NCBI GenBank assembly: GCA_034670065.1
Contig: JAXMOG010000004.1
Span: 267,106 to 331,105, forward strand
Length of the DNA stretch: 64,000 nt
Reading direction: 5' to 3'
Origin: Mesobacterium_A sp034670065
GTDB taxonomy: Bacteria; Pseudomonadota; Alphaproteobacteria; Rhodobacterales; Rhodobacteraceae
Below are positions 26,965 through 35,264 of this stretch, in pieces. The first letter of the stretch is position 1. The number at the start of each line of letters is the position of its first letter. The notes beneath the pieces are model-generated. The model saw only the letters and a list, made by a program, of their open reading frames with translations. It was not told where the DNA came from and made no database searches. The translations under genes and the position numbers were made by a program.

Positions 26965-27717
26965 ATGAACCTGCTGGACGGCAAAACCGCCATTATCACA
27001 GGCGCCGCATCACCCCGAGGATTGGGCAAAGCCACCGCGCGTCTGTTTGCAGCCCATGGTGCACGTGTCGCCATTCTGGATCTGGATGAAACCGCGGCCA
27101 AGGCCGCTGCGGCCGATATCGGTGAAGATCATATTGGTCTGGCCTGCGATGTGACGGACAAATGGGCCTGTGTGGATGCGGCCTCTGTGGTGTTGGAAAC
27201 CTTTGGTCACACGGACATTTTGGTCAACAACGCCGGGATCACGCAGCCTTTGAAATTCATGGAGATTGAGCCCAACAACTATGACGCGGTTCTGGATGTG
27301 AACCTGCGCGGCACGCTTTACATGAGCCAAGCCATCATTCCCCATATGCGGGAGCGCAAGTCAGGCTCTATCGTCAATATTTCCTCAGTATCTGCACAGC
27401 GCGGCGGCGGCATTTTTGGCGGCCCGCACTATTCGGCAGCAAAGGCGGGGATTTTGGGACTGACCAAAGCTATGGCACGCGAATTGGCGCCCGACAGTGT
27501 TCGGGCAAACGCCGTTTGCCCCGGCTTTATTGCCACCGATATCACAGGTGGAAAACTGACGAACGAGATGATGGCGTCAATCCTGGATGGTATCCCTATG
27601 GGACGTGCAGGCGAAGCCGAAGATGTCGCCGGATGCTGCCTGTTCTTGGCATCGTCACTTTCGGCTTATGTCACCGGTTCAGAAGTGGACGTGAATGGCG
27701 GATCGCTGATCCATTGA
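26965..27717 (+). CDS. Short-chain dehydrogenase/reductase (SDR)
   Basis: 250 residues, classical SDR. Cofactor motif TGAASPRGLGKATA, NNAG at about residue 90, catalytic Tyr/Lys in HYSAAKAG and PGFIATDI after it. ATG 26965 follows AGGAGA at 26954-26959; a TTG lies one codon upstream. It is the third gene of the split-transketolase operon (9-nt gap), so it probably oxidises or reduces a polyol or ketose related to the transketolase substrate. Confidence 0.9.
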   Translation: MNLLDGKTAIITGAASPRGLGKATARLFAAHGARVAILDLDETAAKAAAADIGEDHIGLACDVTDKWACVDAASVVLETFGHTDILVNNAGITQPLKFMEIEPNNYDAVLDVNLRGTLYMSQAIIPHMRERKSGSIVNISSVSAQRGGGIFGGPHYSAAKAGILGLTKAMARELAPDSVRANAVCPGFIATDITGGKLTNEMMASILDGIPMGRAGEAEDVAGCCLFLASSLSAYVTGSEVDVNGGSLIH

Positions 27718-27723
27718 ATATGG

Positions 27724-27752
27724 ATACCGCCTTGGCCCAGCCAAGGCGGTAT
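27724..27752. terminator. Bidirectional hairpin terminator
   Basis: ATACCGCCTTGG (27724-27735) and CCAAGGCGGTAT (27741-27752) form a perfect 12-bp stem with a 5-nt loop. It separates the convergent SDR (stop 27717) and FAH-family gene (stop 27759). Confidence 0.8.
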
Positions 27753-27758
27753 ACCAAA

Positions 27759-28604
27759 TCACTCTGCCGCGACAGTTTCCTGTTGCTGCTCGCCCAGTCC
27801 TTCGACGCGAACGGTCATCACGTCACCCGGTTTTAAGAATCGAGGTGGCTTCATACCCAAGCCAACACCAGATGGTGTACCGGTGGCAATGATATCGCCC
27901 GGCACCAGCTTCATGAATTGGCTCATGTAGCTGACGATTTCGCGAACAGTGAAAATCATATCATCCGTCGAACTGTTCTGAACAGTTTCACCATTCAGGT
28001 CCAACGACAGTGCCAATGCTTGCGGATCGGGAATTTCATCAGCCGTCACCAGCCACGGCCCGGTCGGGCCAAAAGTCGGTGCGGATTTCCCTTTGATCCA
28101 TTGACCGCCCCGTTCCGCCTGAAATTCGCGTTCAGACATGTCGTTGATCACGCAATACCCAGCCACATAGTCCAGCGCGTCATCTTCCGAAACATAAGAC
28201 GCTTCGCGCCCGATCACGACGCCCAGCTCGACTTCCCAGTCAGCCTTTTTTGAACCGCGCGGAATGACAACCGGATCAAAAGGCCCCGACAGTGCAGATG
28301 TCGCCTTAGAGAACAAAATCGGCTCCTTGGGCATTTCTGCGCCCGTCTCTTGGGCATGCTTTGCATAGTTTAACCCAACGCAGAAAAAGTTGGGGACCGA
28401 CGCCACGCAAGAGCCAATTCGCCCCGGCTCTGCCACCAGCGGCAATTCCGTCGGATCAATGCCCTTCAGCTTGTTCAACGCTTCAATCGAAACGGCCGGC
28501 CCTGCCAGTGTTTCAACATGCGCGCTCAGATCACGCACATTGCCATCAGCATCCAACATTCCAGTCTTTTCAGCCCCCGCGGGTCCAAATCGCAACAACT
28601 TCAT
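27759..28604 (-). CDS. Fumarylacetoacetate hydrolase family protein; likely 2,4-diketo-3-deoxy-sugar-acid hydrolase
   Basis: 281 residues, FAH fold. Metal ligands are visible in WEVELGVVIG (Glu-x-Glu) and the second half of the domain (VINDMSEREFQAERGGQWIKGKS, split in the protein; GDIIATGTPSGVGLG). The N-terminus MKLLRFGPAGAEKTGMLDAD is typical of the group acting on 2,4-diketo-3-deoxy-L-fuconate or -rhamnonate, cleaving it to pyruvate and lactate. That fits a nearby enolase-superfamily dehydratase (33189) and SDR (38749). It is downstream of the GntR/FCD gene in one operon. Ureidoglycolate lyase-type labels are common for the family but less likely here. Confidence 0.88.
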   Translation of the reverse strand: MKLLRFGPAGAEKTGMLDADGNVRDLSAHVETLAGPAVSIEALNKLKGIDPTELPLVAEPGRIGSCVASVPNFFCVGLNYAKHAQETGAEMPKEPILFSKATSALSGPFDPVVIPRGSKKADWEVELGVVIGREASYVSEDDALDYVAGYCVINDMSEREFQAERGGQWIKGKSAPTFGPTGPWLVTADEIPDPQALALSLDLNGETVQNSSTDDMIFTVREIVSYMSQFMKLVPGDIIATGTPSGVGLGMKPPRFLKPGDVMTVRVEGLGEQQQETVAAE

Positions 28605-28651
28605 GAAGCGTCCTCTTCCTTTTGAAAATAAACGTAAATTCAGAAATCGCC

Positions 28652-29323
28652 TCAGGCGTTTTCTGTGCCTTCCAACAAACCATCTTCTTCGAAACGATGC
28701 CGAACGTTGATGATCAGATGTTCTAGGTGCGCGCCGATTTCACGGGTCACCTGTTCAGGATCCCGCGCCATCATGCCCGAAACGATCCCCCGGTGCTGCG
28801 ACAACACCCGATCCCGTGACCGCTTGCGAATGGCCGACAAATACCGGGCCCGCCACAGTCGCGAAAGATACGCATTATGGGTCTCTGCCATCGCCGCATT
28901 ATGTGAGGCTCGCGCAATCGCAATATGAAAGCTCATGTCAATTTCGAACACGTCAACCGGATCGATCGTGTCGTAGGCCTCTTCCATCTTTTGCTGAATG
29001 TCACGGATATGTTGAAGCTCTTTATCGGTCGCGCGCTCGCAAGCCAGCTGGGCCGACTTCAACTCCAATACGGATAGCACTTCGATGTTGTCGGCAATGT
29101 CCTGCAAGCTGGGATTCGCAACGATCGGGCTGCGCGAGGGGCGCAATATAACGAGCCCTTCTTTGGCGAGAATCCGGATCGCTTCGCGCATCGGTGTCCG
29201 GCTGACACCCATCTCTGATGCGTTGTCCCGTTCCTTGATTGATTCGCCAGGCGCCAGCTTGCCCCGCAAAATGTCGCGCCGAAGTGTCTGGGCGATTTGA
29301 TCGGGCAAGGTCCGGTCTGACAT
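28652..29323 (-). CDS. GntR-family transcriptional regulator with FCD domain; probable master regulator of the sugar-acid genes
   Basis: 223 residues. Winged helix in the first 75 residues (LRRDILRGKLAPGESI, RTPMREAIRILAKEGLVILRPSRSP), then an FCD all-helical effector domain (ELKSAQLACERATDKEL; FEIDMSFHIAIARASHN with candidate metal-binding His). Two palindromes centred on GGTATACC lie in its divergent promoter region with dctP, and three more lie at other operons up to 27 kb away; FCD regulators such as FadR bind TGGTnnnACCA-like sites. Likely a repressor released by a sugar acid or its keto product. Operon with the FAH gene. Confidence 0.9.
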   Translation of the reverse strand: MSDRTLPDQIAQTLRRDILRGKLAPGESIKERDNASEMGVSRTPMREAIRILAKEGLVILRPSRSPIVANPSLQDIADNIEVLSVLELKSAQLACERATDKELQHIRDIQQKMEEAYDTIDPVDVFEIDMSFHIAIARASHNAAMAETHNAYLSRLWRARYLSAIRKRSRDRVLSQHRGIVSGMMARDPEQVTREIGAHLEHLIINVRHRFEEDGLLEGTENA

Positions 29324-29403
29324 TTAGATCTCTTTTTTACCGATGATTGGCGGCTTTTTAGCAAATTTTACGCGCAGAGTGCGATAAGCAACAAACTTCG
29401 ACA

Positions 29404-29417
29404 TTTGGTATACCAAA
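29404..29417. promoter_or_regulatory. GntR/FCD operator, site 1 (gntR side)
   Basis: TTTGGTATACCAAA, a perfect 14-bp palindrome 81 nt upstream of the GntR start. Probably mediates autoregulation. Confidence 0.75.
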
Positions 29418-29458
29418 ATTGGTTGATTGTCGAGAACGGTTTCGATAGCCTCCCTGGT

Positions 29459-29472
29459 GATGGTATACCATC
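29459..29472. promoter_or_regulatory. GntR/FCD operator, site 2 (dctP side)
   Basis: GATGGTATACCATC, a perfect 14-bp palindrome 55 nt upstream of dctP; its centre is 55 bp from that of site 1. A weak TTGATT...GATAGC promoter-like pair precedes it, placing the site near the transcription start. Confidence 0.75.
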
Positions 29473-29527
29473 TGGCGCGAGGAGACGCCGAGTTTTGGGG
29501 CGTTAGTCCCCTCAAGGGAGGAACAAA

Positions 29528-30538
29528 ATGAAGTTGAAAACAATTCTGAAATCCGCGGCACTTGCATCTGTGATCGCAGTTCCAGCATTTGCTGAAACAA
29601 CCCTGCGGATGCAGACGCACTATGCGACTGAGCACCCAACAGGCAAAATGCTGGCCCAGTTCATCGATGACGTACAAACCATGTCCGGCGGCGAAATCTC
29701 CATCGAGATGTTCTACTCGTCTTCGGTTGTTGCGACGGTTGAAACCTTTGACGCCGCCATCAACGGCATCCTGGATTGTGACGCAACAGGCGGCGCATAC
29801 CAGACAGGCAAGAACCCAGCGTTCCAGTTTGTTGGCGACATCATGGGTGGCTACGAAACACCATGGCAGCAGTATAGCTGGCTGTATTATGGCGATGGCT
29901 ATGCCGCCGCGCAGGAACTGTACAACGCTCAAGGCATGCAGCTGATTGGCTGGTCGATCTACGGTCAGGAATCCTTTGCATCCTCCAAGCCGATTGCTGG
30001 TCCTGACGATGTAAAAGGCTGGAAATTCCGTTCGCCTCCTGGAATGGAAACAGAGATCTTCGAAGAAATGGGTGCGTCCCCCATCGTGATGGACTTCACC
30101 GAAATCTTTACAGCTCTGGAAACTGGCATCATCGATGGTGCTGACGCATCCGGTCTGGCCAACAACGTTGGTCTGGGTCTGTATGACATCGTTAAGCACG
30201 CCACTTACCCTGGCTTCCACTCGATGCCATCTGACCACCTGGCATGTAATCAGGCTGTTTGGGAAGGTCTGACTGATCAAGAACGTCGCATCATCGACAC
30301 CGCTTGGCAGAAACTGGCATTCCAGATCGCACTGGCCAACGAAAAAGCCAACGCAGAAGCCGCAGCCAAGCTGCAGTCCGAAGGCGTAACGCTTTATGAC
30401 TGGTCTGCCGAAGACCGCGCAGAGTTCCGCCGTGCCGCTCAGGTTGCATGGGAAGACTGGGGTACACGCAGCCCAGAAGCAGGTGCTTTGCTGGCAAGCC
30501 ACAAAACCTACCTGAAGCAGCTGGGCCTGATCCAGTAA
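29528..30538 (+). CDS. dctP: TRAP transporter periplasmic substrate-binding protein (DctP family)
   Basis: 336 residues. Signal peptide with probable cleavage after Ala22 (VPAFA|ETT); mature protein opens LRMQTHYATEHPTGKMLAQF and contains WKFRSPPGMETEIFEEMGA, typical of the DctP fold with its ligand-binding Arg. It feeds the DctQM permease encoded downstream using a sodium gradient. Preceded by GGAGG and the operator at 29459; followed by a strong hairpin that probably reduces expression of the permease relative to this protein. Ligand unknown, probably a sugar acid given the co-regulated genes. Confidence 0.94.
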   Translation: MKLKTILKSAALASVIAVPAFAETTLRMQTHYATEHPTGKMLAQFIDDVQTMSGGEISIEMFYSSSVVATVETFDAAINGILDCDATGGAYQTGKNPAFQFVGDIMGGYETPWQQYSWLYYGDGYAAAQELYNAQGMQLIGWSIYGQESFASSKPIAGPDDVKGWKFRSPPGMETEIFEEMGASPIVMDFTEIFTALETGIIDGADASGLANNVGLGLYDIVKHATYPGFHSMPSDHLACNQAVWEGLTDQERRIIDTAWQKLAFQIALANEKANAEAAAKLQSEGVTLYDWSAEDRAEFRRAAQVAWEDWGTRSPEAGALLASHKTYLKQLGLIQ

Positions 30539-30570
30539 GCGGACAGTTTGCCTAATAAAACAACCATTTA

Positions 30571-30598
30571 GGCGGGTCCGTACCGGACCCGCCTTTTT
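30571..30598 (+). terminator. Intra-operon hairpin with U-tract between dctP and dctQ (attenuator)
   Basis: GGCGGGTCCG (30571-30580), loop TAC, CGGACCCGCC (30584-30593), then TTTTT. A complete intrinsic terminator inside the TRAP operon, 32 nt after the dctP stop. Confidence 0.85.
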
Positions 30599-30645
30599 CA
30601 ACCGAATAAATTGTTCGGATAAGAGACCATGCGGGGAGGCATGTA

Positions 30646-31458
30646 ATGCAAGAGAATTCGCTTTATCTTGGGCGATTTCGGGGACAGGTCAAAACTGGAA
30701 TGATCATATTTGCCGCAATAACGGTGGCATTATATGTTCTGTTAGTTGGGCTTAGGATCTTCACAGAAGAGTCCTATGGCATGTTCGAAATGATCCGACC
30801 AGCCGGACGCCCATTGGTGCAGGTCACTTTGGCATGTTTTGCGATCGCTATGATTTTCGCCTCGTTATTTCTGGCAGATACGAAAGGCGCGATTGAAACT
30901 TACCCGGATGGGTTCTTTGACATGGTGTCCGTGGTGCTTGGCCGCTTTGCGATGATCATGGTCGCCTTCATCGTGTTGGTCATGTTCTACGAGGTTGTGT
31001 CGCGCTATGTCTTTTCGCGCCCCACCCTGTGGGCCAACGAGCTTTCGTTGTGGATAGCGTGTTTTGTGTTCTTGTTGGCGGGGCTTTACGCCATGCAACA
31101 ACGCAGCCACATCCGCATCTATATCATTTATGACATGATGCCGCGTTGGGCGAAGAAAACCTCTGACGTTGTGTCGGTTTTGCTGATCGTTGGCTTTACC
31201 TTTGCCCTTGTTTGGGGCGGATACACCGACGCAGAAAACCGCTTCCTGCGCATGGAGACCTTTGGCACAGCGTGGGATCCACCCATCCCCGGTATCATCA
31301 AGCCAGCGCTTTTGATCGTCATCATTCTGGTCTGCCTTCAGGCCGTGTCCAACTTGATTGCCGATTGGAACAAAGAGCCAGAGGCGCATTCGCCTGCAGA
31401 TGAAATCGATGAAACTGAAATCGAAAACATTCGCCGCACCCTAGAGGAAAAGAACTAA
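30646..31458 (+). CDS. dctQ: TRAP transporter small permease (DctQ family)
   Basis: 270 residues, larger than usual (about 170-200). About six hydrophobic segments: two extra N-terminal helices before the four-helix DctQ domain, in which EVVSRYVFSRPTLWANELSLW is the conserved motif. Long acidic C-terminal tail. Its stop overlaps the dctM start (TAATG). Confidence 0.9.
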   Translation: MQENSLYLGRFRGQVKTGMIIFAAITVALYVLLVGLRIFTEESYGMFEMIRPAGRPLVQVTLACFAIAMIFASLFLADTKGAIETYPDGFFDMVSVVLGRFAMIMVAFIVLVMFYEVVSRYVFSRPTLWANELSLWIACFVFLLAGLYAMQQRSHIRIYIIYDMMPRWAKKTSDVVSVLLIVGFTFALVWGGYTDAENRFLRMETFGTAWDPPIPGIIKPALLIVIILVCLQAVSNLIADWNKEPEAHSPADEIDETEIENIRRTLEEKN

Positions 31459-33053
31459 TGGTCGATATTGGTACTCTCTCTCTAATCGTTCTGCTTGGAA
31501 TGTTTGCCTTGCTGGCGATTGGCATGCCACTTGGTTTTGCCTCTGCCTTCTTGGCAGTGGTGACACTTGCGCTCAAATTCCCACCAGATTTGCTGTGGGG
31601 TGACTTCGGGCGCGGACCGCTGTCTGTTTTGGCCCAGGCCGTCTACCGACAAATGACCAACTATGTACTGATATCGGTGCCGTTGTTCATATTCATGGCC
31701 GCGCTGCTAGAGCGATCTGGCATCGCGCGTGATATGTATTCATCGTTGAACGTCTGGATGAGCCGGACGCGCGGTGGCATCGCCATTGTGACCTCGATCA
31801 TGGCTGTCATCATGGCGGCGATGTCGGGGATCATCGGCGGTGAAGTTGTGTTGTTGGGCCTGATCGCGCTGCCGCAGATGTTGCGGCTGGGGTATGATCG
31901 TAACCTTGCAATCGGAACAATTTGTGCGTCGGGTTCATTGGGAACAATGATCCCACCGTCCATCGTTTTGATTTTCTATGGTCTGGTGACAGAAACCTCG
32001 ATCAAAGCTCTGTTCACGGCGTCGTTCCTGCCGGGCTTCATGCTGGCGTCCTTCTTCATCCTCTACATCATCATTCGCACACGGATGAACCCGTCTCTGG
32101 CGCCATTGCCTGATCCGGTTCCCGGAGAAGCTGAAGGCCGTGAGAAAAGCCTGATGTTCCTTGGGTTCCTGTCTCGCTTTGCCATGTGGGTCACAGGCGT
32201 TCTGTTGGTGCGGGCGTTGTTCTTCACCGTGCTTGGGGAAAACAAGGTTCGGGAAAACCAAGACCCAATCCCACTTGGGATGGTTTCGGATATTCCGTGG
32301 ATCGTTGGGGCCTTCTTGATCTTCACCCTGATCGTCTTTGTGGTTGTGGGCCGTGAGCGCACAGCAAAAGGCTGGGAAATGGGCAAGGGCCTGATTGCGC
32401 CAATCGTCGTTATCGGCGTTGTGCTTGGCTCAATTTACGGTGGCATCACCGGGATCACCGAGGCCGCAGGCATGGGGGCGATTGCCGTATTTGTTATCGG
32501 CATGATCCGTCGTGAGATGACGTTTGAAATCGTCTGGGACAGCCTGATCCGTACCCTTAGATCCACGGGTACGATCATCTGGGTGACCATCGGCGCGGCA
32601 GCTCTTGCAGCGGCCTACACCTTGGTCGGTGGCCCGACCTATGTGGCCAACATGATTGTTGGGGCCGATATGCCGACGATGGGGATCATCCTGGTGATGA
32701 TGTTCGTCTTCCTGATCATGGGGATGTTCATGGACTGGGTCGGCATTGTTCTGTTGATCATGCCAGTGTTCCTGCCCATCGTTCTGCGCCTTCCAGCAGA
32801 AGAGATTGGGTTCCTGGGACATGTCGAAGCTCGGTATGTCGCAGTTTGGTTTGGTGTGGTGTTCTGTATGAACATGCAGGTCAGCTTCCTGTCGCCACCC
32901 TTTGGACCAGCAGCCTTCTATCTGAAGTCGGTTGCCCCACCAGAGATTTCGTTGACAGATATCTTCCGTGGCTTCCTGCCGTTCATCGCGCTGCAATTGC
33001 TGGCCCTGTCGGTCTTGCTGATATGGCCACCGATCATCACGGTCTTCCTCTGA
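31458..33053 (+). CDS. dctM: TRAP transporter large permease (DctM family), enlarged
   Basis: 531 residues against about 430 for common DctM. Core motifs include MPLGFASAFLAV, SGSLGTMIPPSIVLIFYG and FMDWVGIVLLIMPVFLP. A charged insertion with two extra hydrophobic segments lies at about residues 215-310 (FLSRFAMWVTGVLLVRALFF and IVGAFLIFTLIVFVVVG). Extra-helical DctQ plus enlarged DctM characterise a TRAP subclass. Functions with DctP/DctQ in the inner membrane. Confidence 0.93.
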   Translation: MVDIGTLSLIVLLGMFALLAIGMPLGFASAFLAVVTLALKFPPDLLWGDFGRGPLSVLAQAVYRQMTNYVLISVPLFIFMAALLERSGIARDMYSSLNVWMSRTRGGIAIVTSIMAVIMAAMSGIIGGEVVLLGLIALPQMLRLGYDRNLAIGTICASGSLGTMIPPSIVLIFYGLVTETSIKALFTASFLPGFMLASFFILYIIIRTRMNPSLAPLPDPVPGEAEGREKSLMFLGFLSRFAMWVTGVLLVRALFFTVLGENKVRENQDPIPLGMVSDIPWIVGAFLIFTLIVFVVVGRERTAKGWEMGKGLIAPIVVIGVVLGSIYGGITGITEAAGMGAIAVFVIGMIRREMTFEIVWDSLIRTLRSTGTIIWVTIGAAALAAAYTLVGGPTYVANMIVGADMPTMGIILVMMFVFLIMGMFMDWVGIVLLIMPVFLPIVLRLPAEEIGFLGHVEARYVAVWFGVVFCMNMQVSFLSPPFGPAAFYLKSVAPPEISLTDIFRGFLPFIALQLLALSVLLIWPPIITVFL

Positions 33054-33065
33054 TCTAGAGGCTTT

Positions 33066-33092
33066 GTCCGGGCGGAACACCTCCGCCCGGAC
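33066..33092 (+). terminator. Hairpin after the TRAP operon
   Basis: GTCCGGGCGGA (33066-33076), loop ACACC, TCCGCCCGGAC (33082-33092); 11-bp stem 12 nt after the dctM stop. Only a partial T-rich tail follows, so it may be a terminator, attenuator or mRNA-stabilising structure before the dehydratase operon. Confidence 0.65.
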
Positions 33093-33188
33093 GCTTGTTG
33101 CTCTGCTCCTTACAGTTTCATAAACCGATGAGGACATGCGCCAATCATGGCCAGGGCAGCCTACTGCGTTGCTTGCCAAAGGTGCCAA

Positions 33189-34274
33189 ATGCCAACAATT
33201 TCCCGCCTTCAAGCCGATCATTACCTCATCCCCCTGCCCCGCGCGTTGGAAGATTCCATGCACGGCGTCATGACAGGGTTTGAGGTTATCACTGCCCGCG
33301 TCACAGACAGTGATGGCGCAACGGGCATGGGCTATACGTTTACCTGCGGCGAAAACGGCGGTGCCATCGCCGATATTCTGGGCCGCGAAATGTCACAACA
33401 TGTCCAAGGCCGTGACCCGGATCTGATTGAGGCGATCTGGAAAGACATTTGGTGGGCCTTCCACTACGGCGGACGCGGCGGCCCAACTGTCTTGGCCCTA
33501 TCCGCATTGGACATGGCTCTGTGGGACTTAAAGGCCAAACGCGCAGGGCTACCGCTGTACCGTCTTCTTGGCGGATTTGACCCCAAGGTGCCTGTATATG
33601 CAGGTGGCATCGATCTGGACCTGACCCCAGAAGAACTGATTGACCAAACCCACGAGAATTTCGCCAAAGGTCATCGTGCGATCAAGATGAAAGTTGGCCG
33701 CGAACGGCTTCGGGAAGACGTGGCCAAAATGTCCGCGCTGCGTGATGCCTTTGGCCCCGATATGCCGCTGATGGCAGACGCCAATATGAAATACACGGTT
33801 GATGGCGCCATTCGCGCCGCCCGTGCCTTTCAACCCTTTGATCTGGTCTGGTTCGAAGAGCCGATCCCGCCAGACGATCCCAAAGGCCATGCGCGGATCG
33901 CTTCGGAAGGCGGCATTCCCATTGCGTCAGGCGAAAACCTGCGGTCGTTATGGGATTTTCGCACCGCCATCGAAGGCGGCGTTACCTTCCCTGAACCCGA
34001 TGTCACGAACTGCGGCGGCATCACGCCGTTCCTGAAGATTGCCCATTTGGCCGAAGCCTTTCACCTGCCTGTCACGTCACACGGGGCGCATGATATCACC
34101 GTTCATCTGATGGCGGCTTGCCCCAACCGCACTTACATGGAAGCCCATGGCTTTGGCCTGGATAGCTACGTCGAAACTCCGCTGACAATCAAAGAAGGTC
34201 ACGCCATCGCCCCGGATGCACCGGGACACGGGATTGTTTTTGATTGGGATAAGTTGGAACGCTGCCGCGCTTAA
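33189..34274 (+). CDS. Enolase-superfamily sugar acid dehydratase (mandelate racemase subgroup)
   Basis: 361 residues from ATG 33189, behind AAAGG at 33178-33182; the ATG at 33147 adds 14 Cys-rich residues unlike the family. The mandelate-racemase active site is complete: Lys166/Lys168 (KMK), Asp197 and Asn199 (MADAN), Glu223/224 (WFEEP), Glu248 (ASGEN), and the Asp270-His297 dyad. Members dehydrate or epimerise aldonic/aldaric acids or lactones by abstracting the alpha proton with Mg2+. First gene of the operon downstream of the TRAP importer, so its substrate may be the imported acid. Confidence 0.92.
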   Translation: MPTISRLQADHYLIPLPRALEDSMHGVMTGFEVITARVTDSDGATGMGYTFTCGENGGAIADILGREMSQHVQGRDPDLIEAIWKDIWWAFHYGGRGGPTVLALSALDMALWDLKAKRAGLPLYRLLGGFDPKVPVYAGGIDLDLTPEELIDQTHENFAKGHRAIKMKVGRERLREDVAKMSALRDAFGPDMPLMADANMKYTVDGAIRAARAFQPFDLVWFEEPIPPDDPKGHARIASEGGIPIASGENLRSLWDFRTAIEGGVTFPEPDVTNCGGITPFLKIAHLAEAFHLPVTSHGAHDITVHLMAACPNRTYMEAHGFGLDSYVETPLTIKEGHAIAPDAPGHGIVFDWDKLERCRA

Positions 34275-34288
34275 CACATGAGGTTAGA

Positions 34289-35230
34289 ATGCTCACTTCA
34301 GCACAGATAGAACAGTTCAACACCCAAGGTTACCTTGTTGTCGAAGACGTTTTGCCCTCAGATATTCTTGTGAATGTCCGCGCGGAATATTCCGATTTGA
34401 TGGATCGTCTGTATGCCGACTGGCAGCGTCAAGGGCTTGTCCCAGATGGGTCCGACATGGACTTCTACGAGAAGCTATTGGTCAGCTACAAAGCGGGATG
34501 CGATTGGTTTCAGCCCATGGACATCTCATTGCCCGGTGGCGAGATCGAGGCCGATACCCCCTTTCACTTTGGCCCAGCTGTGTTTGATATGCTCAAATGC
34601 CAACGATTGCTGGACGTTGTGCAATGTTTGATCGGGCCAGAACTGACATCGAACCCCATTCAGCATGTACGCCTTAAACCGCCTGCCGTTACCCTGACTG
34701 GCGATGAAAACCGCGCGCATATCATGGCCACAGATTGGCACCAGGATCGCGCAGTTGCACATGCCGTTGGCGACCGTACAAAAATGGTCACTGTCTGGCT
34801 GGCCGTCGAGGATGCGACTGTACAGAACGGTTGCTTACAGGTCGTTCCGGGCAAACCCCAGATGTACCCCCATTGCCCAAAGAAACAGACGGCGATTGCC
34901 GACGGTTTCCTGGACACGTCAAAAGCGATCCCCCTGCCCGTCAAGGCCGGAGGGGCGGTGCTGTTTCACCCGCTGACGCCTCACGCGTCGTTGAACAACA
35001 CGTCTGATCGGTTTCGCTGGTCTTTTGATGTTCGATACAACGTCACAGGCCAACCCACTGGACGCAGTCATTTTCCCGAATTTGTCGCCCGCTCTGTCAA
35101 CCAACCAGACAGTGTGCTGAACGACTGGCAAGTCTGGCGTGACAATTGGTTAGAGGCGCGCGCACGCCTGAGCACACAAGATCACATCCCCATCCACCGC
35201 TGGGATTCAGATGCCCCAGCCTGCGCTTAA
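34289..35230 (+). CDS. Phytanoyl-CoA dioxygenase (PhyH) family Fe(II)/2-oxoglutarate oxygenase
   Basis: 313 residues, double-stranded beta-helix. Iron ligands are His151 and Asp153 (WHQD) and distal His232 (LTPHASLNN); Arg241/243 nearby would bind 2-oxoglutarate. The family hydroxylates or oxidatively cleaves small molecules. It lies between two dehydratase genes, so it probably handles a methylated, ether or otherwise modified sugar acid; that is inference. Confidence 0.88.
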   Translation: MLTSAQIEQFNTQGYLVVEDVLPSDILVNVRAEYSDLMDRLYADWQRQGLVPDGSDMDFYEKLLVSYKAGCDWFQPMDISLPGGEIEADTPFHFGPAVFDMLKCQRLLDVVQCLIGPELTSNPIQHVRLKPPAVTLTGDENRAHIMATDWHQDRAVAHAVGDRTKMVTVWLAVEDATVQNGCLQVVPGKPQMYPHCPKKQTAIADGFLDTSKAIPLPVKAGGAVLFHPLTPHASLNNTSDRFRWSFDVRYNVTGQPTGRSHFPEFVARSVNQPDSVLNDWQVWRDNWLEARARLSTQDHIPIHRWDSDAPACA

Positions 35231-35264
35231 TGCACCGTCAAAGCGATCCAAGGACAAGTACGCA

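Noticed and set aside
27748..27755. A further GGTATACC core near the FAH gene stop.
   Set aside because: It overlaps the right arm of the convergent terminator (27724-27752), lacks the flanking symmetric bases and is not upstream of any start; treated as coincidence.
29324..30601. Very long (425-codon) minus-strand open frame opposite dctP.
   Set aside because: It is the antisense shadow of a clear DctP gene with signal peptide and family motifs; the antisense translation has no domain.
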